This document shows positions 45,691 through 57,911 of a stretch of DNA of 64,000 nucleotides, piece after piece. Location of the stretch: positions 55,084 through 119,083 of the forward strand of contig JADNRV010000161.1 in assembly GCA_015499995.1 (NCBI GenBank), given 5' to 3'. The notes under the pieces are model-generated. The model was not told where the DNA came from. It made no database searches and saw only the letters and a program-made list of their open reading frames with translations. The stretch is from Flammula alnicola (lineage: Eukaryota > Basidiomycota > Agaricomycetes > Agaricales > Strophariaceae). The first letter of the stretch is position 1, and each line of letters starts with the position of its first letter. Made by a program: the position numbers and the translations under genes.

Positions 45691-46767
45691 TCGTTTACAT
45701 TTAAAGGTTCAACGAGAGGCGCAAATCTTCAGGTGGGTACTTCATGAGAACCCCAGTAGATGTTGAGTGGAGGCTAATGGTTACATTAGCTGAAGAAATG
45801 TACAGGACTCTGGTCCGTAGAAAATATGGAACCTTAGTTCTTGGAAAAATGGAACATCCATGACATTTTGGTGGCACTCCAAGAATATTAATCACTGGTG
45901 CCTGAACTGAACGTCCTTCCCACTCTATCTCCTGTTATACATAATGACAAGGTGTGTGTGGAAAACCTTCCAGAGTTTGAAATATCAAAACCTGCTACAG
46001 TCTTCGGTGTCCGCCAAATGTGCGCGCCGCAGTAGTAGCACTGGTCAGTTATATTAAAGTGTTAGAGCAACGGATCTTCTAGGTTGACAGTAGAACAATG
46101 ACCCAGGTAATAGTATGACTACACCAACATGCATCCAATGAATTGTAACAAGCGCTTGCCGGCTGCCAGCGATGTATACATGCGCCACAGCTTATCAACG
46201 AGACTGGACAGCAAGCAGGACTCTAATTTTAGATGGATTGCTGACGAAGGAGCTCCCGGTAAATGTATGCGAGTTCACCCTCGAGCAGCCGCTGGCAGGA
46301 TATCACAACTCGCCACAGTGGAGTGGGAAGCTCGTCCTGACCAAGCGAACGACTTAGACAGTCGTGGTATCATAGTTGAACGCTGAGCTTGCGCAGTGTG
46401 TGCTTACAGCCACATTTGGGAAATATACAGTTGAGTCCATCCCACTGGGGGAGCCCATAGGAATATGTGAGCATCTAGTCCATGAGAAAGGATTTTACGC
46501 GTCTCGGACCGAAAGAGCAAAATCCAGAATGATCGCAGGGAATAGCGGTTCTTCTCGGTCATCAACGCATGCGAGGAAACACCCGGAGTGGTGAATAACT
46601 CGAATGTCGAGTATGCATAAAGGTAAGTTCCCTTGATTGGCGAATGGTCTAGGGCTGAAGCTTTGAAGGCTCGTTCCGAAAAAGAAAACTACGCACACAA
46701 AACGAAGAAGAAAGATAAGTTCATTATACACCATATAGTACATCCTGGAGTTGGCTGCATGTGCAAT
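45691..46767. other. Intergenic with a possible coding relic
   Basis: No intact gene. On the plus strand at about 46172-46357 a frame reads like a protein fragment (ILDGLLTKELPVNVCEFTLE, then GYHNSPQWSGKLVLTKR). A second frame at 46376-46594 continues similarly (LTATFGKYTVESIPLGEPIG). They may be two pieces of one decayed gene; the family is not recognised. The rest is AT-rich. Confidence 0.4.
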
Positions 46768-47458
46768 TCACAGTTCTATCTCCCGAACACCGTCCTTGTC
46801 CACAATCTTGACCTTGTACTTCTCAGGGCTGACCACGAGACGCTTTGAAACCTCGTCGAGGCAGCGCTTCAGCGTTGCCAGTCCTTCCTCAAGGGAGGCG
46901 CTCGGGTCATGGTAACTTTGACAGACGAGGTGTGAGTTCAGAGAGTTGAAAGAGAAAAGCTTCCGACATACCGATCCAACAAACTCAGGGCAAAGTATGA
47001 ACCATAACCGTGCGCTGCGAATGGCACCTCCGTCATTGTGCCCAGATAGTCAATCCAGTAGAGATGGGGGTCATTTGTTGCGGTATCGTATCCACCAAGG
47101 AGAAGGTTGACAGAGTATGGTTTACGGGATCGAAGAGAGTCAGCGAGGGCTTTACGAATCCATGAGGCAGCAGCAGCTGGCCGGAGGGGATAAAGATTGC
47201 GAATCTGGTATAGGCGGATATTGCGCTCGACGTATTCAGCGAATTGGACGGTGTCGCCTGTACATTTTCGTCAAAAAGGATCTATATGAGTGAAAATCTC
47301 TACTTACCTGGTTCACCAGAGTACGCCATGAGAAGATGAGGGCTCAAAGTCTTGATTTTGTCCTCGTCGATTTTCATTTTGACGATCGAGCGAGCCGCTG
47401 TGGTATCGGCAGCCATAATGAGGTAGCCTTTTCCTGTAAGCGCGAATGAAATCTCCAT
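46768..47458 (-). CDS. PRE1: Proteasome subunit beta type-4 (PRE1/PSMB2)
   Basis: Minus exons 47458-47308, 47257-46972 and 46915-46768, about 194 residues, normal for beta-4. [20 protein letters not shown] is the unprocessed N-terminus typical of this non-catalytic subunit (no Thr1). Other family blocks: [56 protein letters not shown], and [17 protein letters not shown] at the end. It is part of the 20S core beta ring. A decayed copy of its first exon lies at 50.2 kb. Confidence 0.94.
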
Positions 47459-48199
47459 TTTGTATACAAGAGACTTCGAAGTTAAGACTGAGAGTGAGGG
47501 AGGGCTGAACGAAGTTACGCGTCCGACCCGACCACCAGACGCGCGTCCTCTCACAACCCCTAACCCTGAGGACAGTGGGAGTCTCGGCTTGTGCCGAATC
47601 ACGTGCCGTTTTGGCGACCTTCCTATTAGTATCATTGTCAGACTCAATGTCTGTCCAAGATATTATTCTATTCAGATTCTATGTATGCCCATTGCCGCTG
47701 CGACTTTCAGAAATTCAGTTTGGACAGCTGGTCTCCGTCCCATTCGCATCGAAAACCCGGGTTGACATTTCCAGTAGCAGCAACAGCAACACGTACATTG
47801 ACAAACGAGTTGGCCACACTGCGTTCGCCGCATCACTGTCAAGCCGCAATCACGACGTCCAAGCCCATTTACCAAACGACGACCCTCAATCCGCCTTAAA
47901 CTGTCTCGTTGACACTAGTGTCGGGCACGAGAAGCTTTTGAGAACAGTTTCAATACAAGGCAACAGAGATTTGACGACTCTCGCGCGGTGATATTTGATG
48001 TCCGTAGAGCGCGCACGGTTACAATGGTAGAAATCTCAATGACTTACGTTGTCTATCTGATCGCTCTTTTATTCAGGCAGTGCGCCAATGGTGAGGAAGA
48101 ACAATATATTCTTGGAGGAGAAGATTTGTCTTGGTTCCCATCTCCTCACTCCGACGTCTGAGCTCCCCTGCGTCCACGACATACCTGGGACGAGAGACT
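47459..48199. other. Divergent promoter region
   Basis: 741 bp between the start of PRE1 (minus) and the start of the DUF6534-like gene (plus). Overlapping open frames at 47460-47991 are not supported by motifs or splicing. Confidence 0.5.
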
Positions 48200-50104
48200 A
48201 TGCAATTGAGCACTGCGCTTGATAGTACTCTTGGCGCTGCGTTCTTAGGCACCTTGGCAGCAGCTATGTGAGCTCACAGTCCATCCTCGCTCAATTTATC
48301 AACACTGACCGACATTTGTCCAGTTTCTATGGACTTACGAGCGTCCAGGCCTTTATTTACTTTCAAAACTGTGCGGGAGATGGCCGGCTCTTGAAATCTG
48401 GGGTAAGCAGAGGGTGTGACTATTCTCCAATGTCCTGACTAAGATGCTACCCTTACAGATATTCACTCTATGGTAGGCTTCAATACATGATCGGAAAGCA
48501 AAGGTTTCCTGATGCAACATTCATTAGGATTTTAGACACCGTCCACATGGCATTCACTGCTCATGGCGTCTACTTTTATCTTGTGACGAATTTTGGGAAT
48601 TTCGAGGCCTTAGCGGCGCCAACCTGGTGAGTATATCCCTGTGCCTCACGCGCTGTCGAGCTCTGGTTAACTCTCCCATAGGTCGATCTTGGTGAGTCCA
48701 CGAGAATACTGCGATGCTAGCTTCTGATGTATAGTTTAACCAGGCGGGAGTGTATCTCACGGTGAGCTCCTCACGGTCTCTAACTGCGGTCTTCTTCTGA
48801 TCATCCCCGCCGTATAGAACATTAGTGATATCATTGTCAGAAGGTCTGTAAATCTTCCTTAACGCTACTTGAAAACCATTCACCGGTATTCGTTTTGCGC
48901 AGCATTTTCGCGAAACGTATTTCAATATGTAGGGGTGAAGAATATCTAGAAGGTGACATGGGCTGATGTTTTCATCAATCCACAGTATGCGGTCTACATG
49001 GAGGAATCCTACGAATTCTCCTTCCGGTCCTCATTGTAAGTTGCATCAATTTATTTCATCAATAACCCAGGTTTTTTGACCTTGTGCAAAGATAATTCTC
49101 TCTCTTGTCGTATTTAGTGAGTCGCCGTATTAATGCTCCCGGCCGACTTATTCAAGAACAAAAATCTATAATAGTATGTGGATGTGGTGAGTTCTTCATG
49201 CATCAAGGCGAAAATAAAATTTGATGAACTGTATATTTGATTCTGATGTAGCTTTTGCCTCGAGAGCGTTCGTATTCGATAGAGCTGCTTCTCAAGGTTC
49301 CTGCTCAATGACCATTCAGATTCATACTTCATACCTTTGCACGACTGGATGAGGCTTCGGTATGTTGATTTCCCTTTTTTTGCGAGTTATGTTGGTAATA
49401 TCGACTGTATTTCCAGGTTTACATATACGCAAGCATTGCAGCTGGAGTAGCAGCAGATTCCACCATCGCAATATCACTTTGTATATTGCTCTTTAAGAGT
49501 CGCACAGAACTCAAGCGGTGAGCTCCCCTTGTCCTTCTAAAAGCTCTGCGTTTTATAGGACTGTTCCCAGAACCGACTCAATTTTGAATATCTTGATGGC
49601 GTTCAGTATTAATACAGGTGAACTTCGATCTTATATATACATAGACATTCGCTATACTCACTTCTCGATTGCAAAGCATTGCTGACAAGGTAAATGAGAC
49701 ATCTTCTGTTGTTGTGCACACCTTAAAGAACGAAAATTCGGCAGTATATGTGCTCTTGCCTGCCTGATAACGGTAAGTTCTAGCATTCGCAAGGCTCCAT
49801 TATTCACCTCGTCTGCTACTCTATAGTACGCCATCTGGCCGCAACGGCTTATCTTCGTGGGCATATATTTCACCCTCAGTAAATGTGGGCGTTCAATCCG
49901 GTTCCGTGATGAAGAGAGATGTTGACGTATTGTATCACAGTATTTGTTAACTCACTGCTAGCATCCCTCAATGCCCGAGGAATGCTGAGAATCAAGGTTG
50001 AGCAGGGCCCCGGTCTTAGTTTCGGGGCCATGCTCGAGTCACTCGACTTACCGATGCGAAGTACATCGGGGACGGCGGAACGCACTCCCCAAAATTCTGT
50101 ATAA
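48200..50104 (+). CDS. Seven-helix fungal membrane protein, DUF6534-like
   Basis: ATG at 48200, TAA at 50102-50104, more than ten short exons. Splicing gives STALDSTLGAAFLGTLAAA, FYGLTSVQAFIYFQNCAGD, LDTVHMAFTAHGVYFYLVTNF, NISDIIVR, VYIYASIAAGVAADSTIAIS, TDSILNILMAFSINTG, YAIWPQRLIFVGIYFTLSK and VFVNSLLASLNARGMLRI, ending in a ~35-residue polar tail. The repeated hydrophobic pattern and the closing S-LLASLNAR motif match the very large basidiomycete DUF6534 family, which looks like seven-helix membrane proteins of unknown function. Exon borders around 48.9-49.4 kb are tentative. Confidence 0.78.
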
Positions 50105-50190
50105 TAGCATGACCACATATTAGCCAGTCCAATAAGCACTTACATATATTGCCACTAACGGTTACTATACTATTTACGCCCAGGATTCGC

Positions 50191-50303
50191 TATAAGAAGA
50201 TGAGGGCTCAGCGTTGTGTCCTCGTCGACTTTCATTTTGACTATTGGGCAAGCCGCTGTTGCATCAGCAGCGTTCCTGTAATGGCGAAAGAGGTCTCCAT
50301 ATT
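50191..50303 (-). pseudogene. PRE1: PRE1 exon-1 fragment
   Basis: The ~113 bp align by eye with PRE1 exon 1 (47331-47460): shared blocks AGAAGATGAGGGCTCA, TCCTCGTCGA, TTTTCATTTTGAC, AGCCGCTGT, TTCCTGTAA and TCTCCAT. Substitutions and several small deletions are present, so the reading frame is lost. It begins about 90 bp after the DUF6534-like stop and has the same orientation as PRE1. Confidence 0.75.
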
Positions 50304-50568
50304 GCAGCCTCTCCTGCCAGCTGGAGTTTGATATTGGTTCTCCCATCAATAGGCTGCTATTATCACGCTACAGACTGAGACATTCGCATTATATTTTCCC
50401 ATCATCTCTTCACCGTAATGACCGTCTCTAGGATGCTGCAAGGTTTCATCTGCAGCGGTCTTACTTATGAGAAACATCGAATTCGTGTACATTCATTGGA
50501 TAGAGTTTTGACTACTAGTTAAATTCATATATTCGTACATGCATGTGTTCCCAAGAAATACGTAACGT

Positions 50569-53252
50569 TCACATTAGAGCTTCTAATAGATCATCTCGGC
50601 ATCTTAATGAAGTGAATATTTTGCCTGAAGTTTGATCAGTACGATCGAAGAGAGAGTAGGAAAGACCAGTGAAAAATGGATAGGTACGCACCCGCAAATC
50701 TCTTCCCTTCCACTGCAGGAATGGCACAACGAGGAAAAATAGGCCAGCGACAATGCTGCGAGAGGAAAAGTCAGGCCTTGATTTAGAGACAAGGCAGTAG
50801 ATTTGGGCACGCACGCTGACTCGACACCGAAGGTCTGAATGGCACCGTGCTTAAGAGCCCAAGGCACTTGGAAGTAGGCAACGCTAAAGCCTATTAAAGT
50901 ATTCGATGATTTATCCTGGGTTGTATGATGAAAATTTCGTACCGCCAAGTGTTCGTGCCAGATTGATGAGAGCGCTGATTTCTCCCTAAACAATTTTGGA
51001 AAGAAACACCGAACGTAAGTAGGGGAATTTAGCCTTTGGGATGACGGGTATAGCTTGCCTGGTGTTTTGGGAAAGCGTCGTTGCAATATGCATAGACTGC
51101 TACTGTGTTGATCATGACTGAAAACTCCGCAATCCCCCAACCCATGATCAAAGCGCCGACGCTGAGATGTTTCTCTAGCGCTGCACCGAGGGTAACGAAG
51201 CCGCAGATGTACAACGGTACGGCGATATAACATGCCCTATCCATAATTAATTAAGAACCCTTGTGAACGATACAGTCACTTACCATAGACGACTTTCGGC
51301 CTCGAAGACACCACTATTTCGTCGGATGCTCACATTCATAATGTAGTCGTTCGTGTAACGGCCGACAATTTCGCCGAGCAAGACGGATACCTATGAAAGA
51401 CGATTGAGATGATTCCTTGTGGTTGACAACAAAACTTACGATAGGTGTTCCGTATCCTCCGGCGACGGCAAACTGGCTAAAACCGTATCCGAATGGGGGA
51501 GGCGAACCCAGGAAAACAGCATTGGTAACCTATCGATAAACGATAAAGCGTCGTTAGTACCTTACATATGCAAAAAGACTAGTTCGAATTACTTACATTT
51601 ATACCAATCGAAAAGCCGAAGAGCATCCCCTAACGATACCGGATTAGAATGCATACTTATATTATGAAAGTTATACAGTTACCTCGAATACCAAAAGCAT
51701 AAGTAAATGAGGTCTCCAGACGATGCGGAGAGGGCTTGTGACGGACTCCGTCCAGGAGATACGATACTTCTGCATCTTCCAGCCAGTAACTCCGATGAGT
51801 GTCTCGACTCTGTGGCGAAGGCCTGTAGTATCAGGCTCGGGTATGGGCTTGACCGTACGGTCATACATACTAGATAAATAATTCAGCGTTCATTCTCTGT
51901 TTGGCGATATCAAAAGAGCATTGAGAGCTTACGTTTCACGCATGAAGAAGATAATGAGGACAAGCACAATGGCGGAGTAAATAGAACCGATGCCATATGC
52001 CCATCTCCACGAAGTGCGCGCTACCAAGAATCCAAAAGCGAATGGAGACAAGAAAGGAGAAATAAGGAAACCCATGGTCCAGATGTTGAGCTTTGAAAGT
52101 CAGGATGAGATCAAGATCGTCTTGTACCCCACAAATGCATTTACCTTCCGGGCCTGAAGGTGGAATGGGAAGAGATCAGTGACGACGTAAAGTCCCTAGG
52201 TAACACGCGTTATTAATATTGAGAAGTTTAACCATAGAAGATGAACTTACAGTAACCTGTGGCGCCGTCCTGGGACCGTAAGATCAGCATTAAGTGTATG
52301 GAATGAAGGTAATTGAATCTACCCAAAGAAAGCAGTCAAGCAACGCATGGCTACAGCCGTTGCCTCAGTTTCCTCCAAATATAGAAGTCGCGATACACGG
52401 ACCTGTGAATGTCTTCAAGTTGGGGGCGAAGGTGCACCCGACAAGGAAACCCAGAGCCAGGAGCTTCGGGAATGGTTGTCAATGCGCCGTTTGAATCGCA
52501 CCATACGGAAAGCTTGCCTGAGACCAGAATAAAACAGGAAGCCGACCGAGTCGTCTAATCAACATAACCGCGAATAAACCGCCCCAGCCTAATTATACTC
52601 GCATCAAATCAAACAACCTCGGGTACAACGTGACCGAATACCTAGGAGGAAGATACTCCAACTAGCTCTCTGTGAATATGGGAGTTGCGACACATGGAAG
52701 ACAGACAACACACTTTGATGTGAGGTTGTTGATCACCCCCGTTGTCGTGTCATACTGTTTTGCCAGAGCAAAAATGGCGGCGATACCTGCAAGCGCGACG
52801 AGAACATGCCTCTGTTTGAGCTACGGGTAGAGGGAAAGCATGGTTCGCGCGTTCGCTTACCAATTCCAGAATCGAAATCTGGGACTATAGCTGCGAGAGT
52901 CATGATGACCAACAGGAGGTTTTTGCGTCCGTCGCTCCAATTCTGAGGGTCCCGGGCAGAGTCGGTCGGTTGTGGCCAAAGCACTTTGGTCCCATCGGGC
53001 GTTAGCTTCAATCTTGCTGCGATTGCTTCTCCCAGTTCGATCTTGGCCTCTCTGTAGAGACATATGTCAGAAATGATGTTCGCTTAAGAGAGGTGGGGAA
53101 GATAATGAGGGGACGTACTCGGGATCTATAATCAAACGACCAGCTCGTTGCTCGTGGAATGAGTAGAGGTCGATCTCTGAGGCGGAGTCATGACTGTGGC
53201 TGGCGGAAGACTCGACGTCAGTCTTCTCGTTGAGGACCTTCTCTGAAGACAT
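50569..53252 (-). CDS. Major facilitator superfamily transporter
   Basis: ATG at 53252, TGA at 50571-50569, about 14 exons. A hydrophilic N-terminus (SSEKVLNEKTDVES...DPQNWSDGRKNLLLV) leads into twelve expected helices: VIMTLAAIVPDFDSGIG, SWSIFLLGWGGLFAVMLIRR with the MFS loop motif RRLGRLP, APQVTGLYVVTDLFPFHLQARK, FGFLVARTSWRWAYGIG, MLFGFSIGINVTNAVFLG, LLGEIVGRYTNDYIMN, SRLWACYIAVPLYICGFVTLG, GEISALINLARTLGGFSVAYF, and a last helix IVAGLFFLVVPFLQ. It resembles a fungal polyspecific drug:H+ antiporter-like group; substrate unknown. Exons in 52.3-52.7 kb are short but consistent. Confidence 0.88.
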
Positions 53253-54601
53253 CTTGAGCGATGGAAGGGTGGGTCAGAGAGAACTCAACAGCCCTGCTTC
53301 AGCTAATAAGTACATGGGTGAATGCCGGATACATTTGGCTGCTTTGGGGAAAGGTTTCCCGCAGGCATTGTTACAGCATCGTCGGGATCATGGCAGGACC
53401 TTACCTTCCACACAAATGTCGTGAGTATGTAAACACGCAGGGTAAACAAAATGATGCTGTCACGCTGGGAAGCATATGACCAAACCAACTTTTGACTCTA
53501 CATATCAAATATGTGTATGCTTCTGCGCAACGGTGCCTGAAGACACAGTGGGTAAATGCGCTGGAAAAACAGTCAAATGCGGGATGATCTGTTTATGCAA
53601 TCGCTCGTGACTAGGTGAAGAAGGACTTCTGACTCTGAATGGGACGGTGTTCTCAGCGAACGGATCACACGTGAAGAAAGAATGTGATCACCAAGGAAAA
53701 TGGGACCAATGTTGATAACACATACGGAACGTGAGAGCCATTTATCGTACATTGTAGTGGGTTGACTCTAGACCTATGGAATGGGGGCGTAGGATTCAAG
53801 GGAGATGGTGACCGGAATCAAGTTATGGTGGTTCCATCTGTTATTGGGTGGGTCAGTCGTACAGTATGACAATCGTGAGATGAAATGGCCTACTAAACAA
53901 GCTCTGCGAGGGCATTCAATGTTTTGACTGCCACTGCCTCGTTTTGCTTTGAAAGATTGGACGAGAGCGTGTCCAATTACAAAACTGGAAACCAAACGGA
54001 AAAGAAGCTTCATTGACAAGGGATTGGCGTAGTATTATCAAGCGATCGATGCAATAATTCAACAAAAAGCTCTGCCGTTGTTTGCCATAAGATCCAATCC
54101 AAGGTGGACGCTCTCACGTAGAGCCTATATGTAGAAGGGCTTGACAGGCGCATGGCTTTGAAATATCGCACGCCAACGGCGAGAGTGATGGAGCAAGAGA
54201 GCCGATGAACGGGTGCGAGAGCCCGAGGGTTTTCTATGTCGTCCCATTGCCATGCTTAGAGAATACCTTCCAGGACATAGCTGGAAGTACGATTCAGCCG
54301 GCAAGTACCCCCTAAATCAAGCGCTGTTTATTGGCTTTTCCACAGTTAGAGCAAGAGGTAGAATTACTATCCAATCAGGAGCGATATCATGAAGTTTTAC
54401 TAGTGGGTGGGAGAAGCTAACGACCTTGAAAATAAACAACGCAAAACAGCCGTCTTCGAACAAGATTCCGTTGACCAGCTCTTCCCAGCTATAATTGCGC
54501 TTCTCCCAACTTTCAAAGTCTCGGGGTCGGTGAGCTGCCTTTCCTCGTCATTCCTGGTTCCACTGTTTTACCGCAGGACACAGCTCCAATAACGCAAAAA
54601 G
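53253..54601. other. Intergenic, no gene seen
   Basis: 1.35 kb between the MFS gene start (minus) and the uS8m gene start (plus), presumably carrying both promoters. Short frames such as 53774-54019 (-) lack motifs. Confidence 0.5.
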
Positions 54602-55063
54602 ATGCTCCCACATGACCTCTGCTCCAAAATCCAAAATGCGTTCCGCGCACGACACCAAAAGCTCTCCCTGAACCACAACACGCAGAACCTCGGGATCCTG
54701 AGCATCCTCCTTCGTGCCGGATTTATCTCGTCGATCACACGCGGGACCATCGCGGGACCTGACCCGCAGGGGTTCGGTGTTGTGAAGGAGTCGGAGCGGC
54801 GGATATGGGCAGACCTTAAGTACCGCGACGACCAGCCCGTGCTGAGCAACATGGAGCTCATCAGTAGGCCAAGTCGACGGGTGTATATGACACCGAGCGA
54901 GATTCGTCTGATTTGCTCGGGTAGGAGGAGTGGCCAGGTTAAGCCGCTGGGTATGGGAGAGGTCGCGGTGGTGAAGACGGAAGACAAGGAGCATGAGTGG
55001 TTGGAGGCTAGAGAGGCCCTGCAGATGAAGTTGGCTGGAGAAGTAGTTTGTCGGGCACGGTAA
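54602..55063 (+). CDS. MRPS8: Mitochondrial small-subunit ribosomal protein uS8m
   Basis: Single exon, 153 codons, TAA at 55061-55063. MLPHDLCSKIQNAFRARHQ is the uS8 N-terminus, followed by ILLRAGFISSITRGT, RRIWADLKYRDDQPVL, LISRPSRRVYM and VKPLGMGEVAVVKT, the conserved uS8 C-terminal block. It binds 15S/12S rRNA in the mitoribosome small subunit. No intron is seen, unusual among its neighbours but common for this gene. Convergent with snurportin-1, 244 bp away. Confidence 0.93.
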   Translation: MLPHDLCSKIQNAFRARHQKLSLNHNTQNLGILSILLRAGFISSITRGTIAGPDPQGFGVVKESERRIWADLKYRDDQPVLSNMELISRPSRRVYMTPSEIRLICSGRRSGQVKPLGMGEVAVVKTEDKEHEWLEAREALQMKLAGEVVCRAR

Positions 55064-55306
55064 CAGGTTTCTGGATGTTGGTGCGGGCTTTTCTGGGATT
55101 TTGTTTTGCCGTCTCGCTCATTGTCTATGTAACAGAGCGCCATTTAATACTCACACCTATAATAAGACCACATATTTACGCCATTCCTTGTGAAAACATT
55201 TGGAAGAACCCAAGCAGCATCCAGAGAGGTACTGCCGTGCATGAACTTCTTCTGTTAATGCAATGGAAACAAAGTAATGAATGTTGCAGCATTCTTAATC
55301 CAGATT

Positions 55307-57762
55307 TTAAGAATCCATATCTACATCTCCACCACTACTCTTGTCTTCTGGTCCAATGTGTATACCTAAAGGAAACCCAGCTGACACCGGCTGCCTGGCC
55401 ATTTGCTTCCTCACAAGCCTGGATAGTAGATGGATGCAGAAAAGAGAAGGAAAATCAGAGCTGGTATCTAAATCAAAAAGAAAGATGAAATGAACCGACC
55501 TATGAAAAAGATCCAATGGTCCCTCACTCTGAGTCATCACTCTGCTTTTTCTACTCCTGTCTTTATCTTCTACTGCCGTATCATTGTCATCGTATCCATG
55601 AATAGGTATCCAGCTACTTAATGGGCTCGTCCCAGGCTCATAGCTCGCCTCCGCAACGTACAGTAACAGCCCATCAGGCTGCACAAGCGCAGACGCCGGT
55701 GCGAGAGTTGTCAGATTCGCGTTACTGTTATCACTGGTACCCGGACCAGGGGCACCGAATTGCGGCGGCTGCTCGACCTCCATCCCAGTATCTACCAAGA
55801 GACCAGTTCCATTGTGATCCACGGCTATGGACGTCCCACCCAGATGTCCAGCAGTAGGAGCAGGTGTAGGGCCAAGCGTAGAAATGGGCAGATTGACGCT
55901 GATCTCTCTTACACTCCTCGCCGCAGGTATGACATGAGCATCCAGCGCGGCGAGCGTCGTATTCGTTTGATACGGCACCGGGACGAATGTGGTCGGGTAT
56001 GGGAAATGATACTGCCTCTGCTCCTGCTGCTGTCCAGGTTGACTGTTCACATCGCTTGCGTTCTGATCATGCGATACATTTTTGGCTGGTGACGAAGAGG
56101 CAGATGATGAGGTCGGCGCTACGAAGTGGAAAGATGGCGGTGGTGTTCGCGTCAGCTCCGCGAGGCGAGTGTCGCGCCACCAGAACCTGTACGTCCGAAA
56201 TGAAAAGATAGTCAGCCAAAACTGCAATGAAGGGAAACGAGGTTGAGCGGCTGACAGCCGCACCGCAACGCAACTACATTCAAATCGTAGCTCAGCGCGG
56301 ATGCAGGTGCCCAAATATTCCTCGCAAACTCCAAAGCAAAGCAAAACTTACCTAAAACCAGCCTCGCACTCGCCCACATCCTGCCCCTTCCACCTAACCA
56401 CGTCCAACACATGCAAGATCCCATTCTCGCGCCAATTCGCGTCGAGGATGCAGTCGAGCACCGTGAGGGGCGGCAACGCCGATGGGAAGCGCGCGAGCAG
56501 CGACTTGCCCAGAAGTCTTGAGCGCAGTGTCGTATTCGGTACTGGAAAAAGAGAAGGTCGTGAGTAAGGTGATTTAAGGAGGATTAAGAGACGATAGGAA
56601 AAGAAAAGGAAATGAGAGAGGACGGAAGGAAAATAAGAGAAAGACCCACCAACCCCAGCGACGCCCGCCGACTGCTGCGTTACGGCCAGACAGCGCTTGC
56701 CCACCGGCACAGGTGCCACCGCGACCCATCCGTGCTCCAGATCCCTCGGCAGTCCGTCATGGTCATGGTCATCATCGTGGTCCATCCTCTCGGCCCACAC
56801 CTCGTCCTCGCGCATCTCCAAGAGCTCCGCGTACATGCACTTGTCCGCCCATTTACTGCCACCTTTGTATCTGCTGCTTGTCGATGCCTTGTTCGCCTCC
56901 GCACGCCGCTTGTGCGAGTTCTTCCCGCCGCGTTTGCGCGATTTCTTCGAGTCTGTTGGAGAATCTCCTAAGGGAGCTGTTGATGCGGAGGTTAGGTCGC
57001 TGATGGACGCTGGGTATTGAGATGAGGTGGAAGGGGATGTCGATGCCACGGGGTGAGAATACTCGGACGAGTATGGGTCGTAGCTTTGTTGGTACGAATA
57101 ATGGGATGTCGAGGATGAAGCGAACGACTCTGATCCACCTACGCCTCCGCTTGCATCTTTGGTTGAAAGAGATACGTGCTGAAGTGTGTACGCATCCGAT
57201 GCGGAGCTCGAGGCAGTAGCGACTCCAGAAGCGAAATCAGAATTCGTTGCTTGAAGTAGGGATGCGTAGGCAGCTACCGAAGCAGCGGCCAAGCCAGGTT
57301 TGTTAGAAGTCGCGCTTTCATCGATCTCTTCCTCATCGCCACCTTCGTCGTCCGATGGCTCTGCGAGGCTAAGCTCGGAGAAAAGATCGAGTTGCCGCGA
57401 AGAGTCTATCTTCTGTGCTCTGCGCTGGGGATGGATGATGAGTTGGAGTTGCTGTAAGACAGAAACGAGGGGAAGCTTACGCGTTTTTGCTCTTCCAAGG
57501 CCTATATGTGTGCAGAATGAGGAAGTTAGTTACTTATGAAGCAGAAATGATGTGAAAAGAAGGAATAGAAGGCACAAAGCATGACGGTCCCCAATACCAA
57601 CTTGGCCGCCTTACATTGGGAATTTGAAAAGCACGAGCTGAACAAAGAAACAGAAAAGAATGACAGACCGACCTTAGTGCGCCTGGCCTCTTGCGAAACG
57701 AGCTTGTCCCGTATTGTGGTAGGAGGAAGCTTGTAGCTTGTTTTCCTGTCCGTCGTATACAT
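55307..57762 (-). CDS. SNUPN: Snurportin-1 (m3G-cap snRNP import adaptor)
   Basis: Minus exons 57762-57673, 57501-57481 (21 nt), 57451-56650, 56541-56352, 56186-55500 and 55418-55307. The N-terminus forms an importin-beta-binding segment: SYKLPPTTIRDKLVSQEARR, ALEEQKR (the 21-nt exon), then RRAQKIDSSRQLDLFSEL. A long Ser/Tyr-rich linker contains KKSRKRGGKNSHKRR. The cap-binding fold follows: WVAVAPVPVGKRCLAVT, SRLLGKSLLARFPSALPPLT, LDCILDANWRENGILHVLDV, WKGQDVGECEAGF, FWWRDTRLAEL. It carries U snRNPs into the nucleus. The protein is longer than the human one because of low-complexity inserts. Divergent from thymidylate kinase. Confidence 0.92.
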
Positions 57763-57911
57763 GTGATAGGAGAGAATAAGACTGCTGTGTCGATGGCCCT
57801 AACTCCGATTTTGATGAACTCCCTTCTTTGTAAACGTGACGGTGCTTCGAGCCATTCTCTTCTACTGTCCAGATCACAGCTACTGGACGTTTGGCCAGAA
57901 CTAGGGCCAAT
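57763..57911. promoter_or_regulatory. Bidirectional promoter (SNUPN / thymidylate kinase)
   Basis: Only 149 bp separate the two divergent start codons, so both genes must share this promoter region. I see no clear TATA element or known motif. Confidence 0.5.

Noticed and set aside
47460..47991. Overlapping plus-strand open frames between PRE1 and the DUF6534-like gene
   Set aside because: No motif, no splice structure, and they overlap the PRE1 leader region.
31176..53252. A metabolite or carbohydrate gene cluster (GH51 pair, MATE, MFS, HET)
   Set aside because: Housekeeping genes (SAM50, PRE1, histone deacetylase) are interspersed and there is no backbone enzyme or shared promoter motif.
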